DNA of 64,000 bases from Sphingobacterium tabacisoli (GTDB taxonomy: Bacteria; Bacteroidota; Bacteroidia; Sphingobacteriales; Sphingobacteriaceae): contig NZ_JAEQMU010000001.1 in assembly GCF_017908035.1 (NCBI RefSeq), positions 496,001 through 560,000 of the forward strand. Reading direction: 5' to 3'. Below are positions 62,762 through 64,000 of the stretch, piece by piece (the stretch's first letter is position 1; each line of letters begins with the position of its first letter). The position numbers and the translations under genes were made by a program. The notes below the pieces were generated by a model. The model was not told the origin of the DNA. It made no database searches and saw only the letters and a program-made list of their open reading frames with translations.

Positions 62762-63823
62762 TTATCGGGACATCGCATGGATGACCTGTACGTGGGAGCG
62801 AAATGCAGCCCAGAAAGATTTAAACTCATTGTATTTGATGTTGTACTCTTGGCAGGTCTGTCTTACGATGCGATTTAGTGCAGGATAGTGCACATGACTT
62901 ATCTTGGGAAACAGGTGGTGTTCTACTTGATAGTTAAGACCACCAAGGATCCAGGTGAGGACTATACTCTTTGTTGAAAAATTCGCTGTAGATTGTATCT
63001 GATGGATCATCCATTCTTCTTCTACTTTAGACTCGTCGATCGTTTTAAATTCTGTTTCTTCAACGACATGAGCGAGTTGGAATACTACGGCTAGGCTCAT
63101 GCCACAGACTGCACCCGCAATCAGTAAACCAATAAGGGTTTGCACCCAGCCCACGGTATAAATAGGAATGATTACAAAGAGACTACCATGAAGGAGCTTA
63201 CTGGTCCAAAAAATAAGCTTCTCCCGAATCGGAAAATGGAACTTTTCCGGTCTCATGCCCATACGCTGTCTAAAATATTTTTCGTAATCCTGATAGAATA
63301 TCCAAGCGAGATAGGATATCCCATAGAGTAGCGGAAAATAAAAACGTTGATAGCGATGGTGCTTGCGTAATTTCTGGTCGTGGTGGATACGCATGAATTT
63401 AACCTCAATATCATGATCCTCACCATCGATATTGGTATATGTATGATGCGCGATGTTATGTTTTAACTTCCAGAAGTAGATATTTCCCCCCAATAGGTTT
63501 AGGGAATACGATAAAAACGTATTTAGATTTTTGTTTTCTGAAAAAGAATTGTGCCCGGCATCATGCATGATATTGAATCCTATTGCTGCCCAATTGATAC
63601 CAAACAAAATACATAATAGGATGTTAATCAACCAGTGCGGTTGCACAAAGACTAATATACTGTACAATAGCACAAAGGTGGATAGTAAAATGCCTGCTTT
63701 GATAAAAATCTTTCGGTTTCCGGTCTTTTTCTGTAATGTTTCTTTAAAATACTGATTTGTTTTTTCTTTTAGGGCACGGGAAAACAAGGTGTTTACATTG
63801 CTAAACTTGATTGTAGGTGTCAT
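62762..63823 (-). CDS. Membrane fatty-acid desaturase (acyl-lipid or acyl-CoA type)
   Basis: 353 aa. Three His boxes: HDAGH (87-91), HNIAHH (122-127) and QVEHH near 300 in LNYQVEHHLFPKISHVHYP. Hydrophobic pairs at about 40-60, 65-85, 210-235. The QxxHH third box places it with Delta-5/Delta-6 front-end-like enzymes; no cytochrome b5 domain is present, so electron donor must be separate. Inserts a double bond into acyl chains in the inner membrane, an adaptation for membrane fluidity. Monocistronic by appearance; no exact -7 element found upstream. Confidence 0.9.
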   Translation of the reverse strand: MTPTIKFSNVNTLFSRALKEKTNQYFKETLQKKTGNRKIFIKAGILLSTFVLLYSILVFVQPHWLINILLCILFGINWAAIGFNIMHDAGHNSFSENKNLNTFLSYSLNLLGGNIYFWKLKHNIAHHTYTNIDGEDHDIEVKFMRIHHDQKLRKHHRYQRFYFPLLYGISYLAWIFYQDYEKYFRQRMGMRPEKFHFPIREKLIFWTSKLLHGSLFVIIPIYTVGWVQTLIGLLIAGAVCGMSLAVVFQLAHVVEETEFKTIDESKVEEEWMIHQIQSTANFSTKSIVLTWILGGLNYQVEHHLFPKISHVHYPALNRIVRQTCQEYNIKYNEFKSFWAAFRSHVQVIHAMSR

Positions 63824-64000
63824 TTAAACTATAGTGGGGGTAAAAGTTGACTGCTTAAGACCAAACAAAATTGTCTGGATGATGTAAAAGTACATTTTTA
63901 TGTTCATAAATCTAGGAGACAGTCGGTTAAAACACTGTTAAATATCTAAGGTTGACATTATCATGATGATACGCTGGATGGTAGGGATGTATTCAAATTG

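Overview
The window looks like chromosomal DNA of a Bacteroidota bacterium, most likely family Sphingobacteriaceae (Sphingobacterium/Pedobacter type). The basis is four SusC/SusD outer-membrane pairs, three FecI-like sigma/FecR pairs, TlpA-type periplasmic thioredoxins, TAnnTTTG-type -7 promoter elements and dispersed CGTCATTGCGAAC...GAAGCAATCT intergenic repeats. No tRNA, rRNA, transposase, phage gene or CRISPR array was recognised.

Layout. (1) 1-8016, minus strand: module A, ECF sigma, FecR, SusC with STN domain, SusD, and a thioredoxin-like lipid-free periplasmic protein cut by the window edge. (2) 8017-16163, plus strand: a TonB-dependent receptor, a DUF4876-like lipoprotein, a DUF6850-like outer-membrane protein, an unknown lipoprotein and an APC-type permease, behind a promoter carrying two tandem 7-1-7 palindromes of Fur-family shape. 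(3) 16164-22540: a giant DUF4132 protein plus a small partner, flanked on both sides by copies of a dispersed repeat, including a 102-bp tandem array. (4) 22540-22968: a small NTF2-like exported protein. (5) 23247-31933, minus strand: module B, same five-gene order as A. (6) 32480-48544: a polysaccharide utilisation and sugar-acid catabolism locus: SusC (no STN) / SusD, a heparinase II (PL21)-like lyase, a GntR/FCD repressor, an SMP-30 lactonase, a class III aminotransferase, a DgoD-like acid-sugar dehydratase, an SDR, a ceramidase-fold hydrolase and a sodium:solute symporter. GTATAC-centred palindromes at three promoters suggest the GntR protein controls much of it. (7) 48994-51115: aspartate ammonia-lyase and a membrane protein. 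(8) 51375-52669: a beta-helix surface-type gene broken at a poly-G tract. (9) 52749-61779, plus strand: module C, sigma/FecR/SusC/SusD with two TlpA-like proteins. (10) 61931-62356: a paralogue of the NTF2-like gene, with a copy of the same promoter and terminator. (11) 62762-63823: a fatty-acid desaturase.

How the genes work together. Modules A, B and C are cell-surface signalling/uptake units: the SusC STN domain is expected to signal through FecR to the ECF sigma, which drives the SusC/D pair; their ligands cannot be read from the sequence. The central locus is the most metabolically coherent: an exported lyase cuts a uronate-containing polymer, SusC/D and the symporter import the products, and cytoplasmic hydrolase, aminotransferase, SDR, lactonase and dehydratase could process an unusual, perhaps N-acylated, sugar acid. 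This set of enzymes does not match any pathway I can name and is the best candidate here for something undescribed. Two other signals deserve attention: a precisely conserved three-repeat, 21-bp-period promoter shared by the two NTF2-like genes, and a conserved hairpin between fecR and susC in modules A and B.
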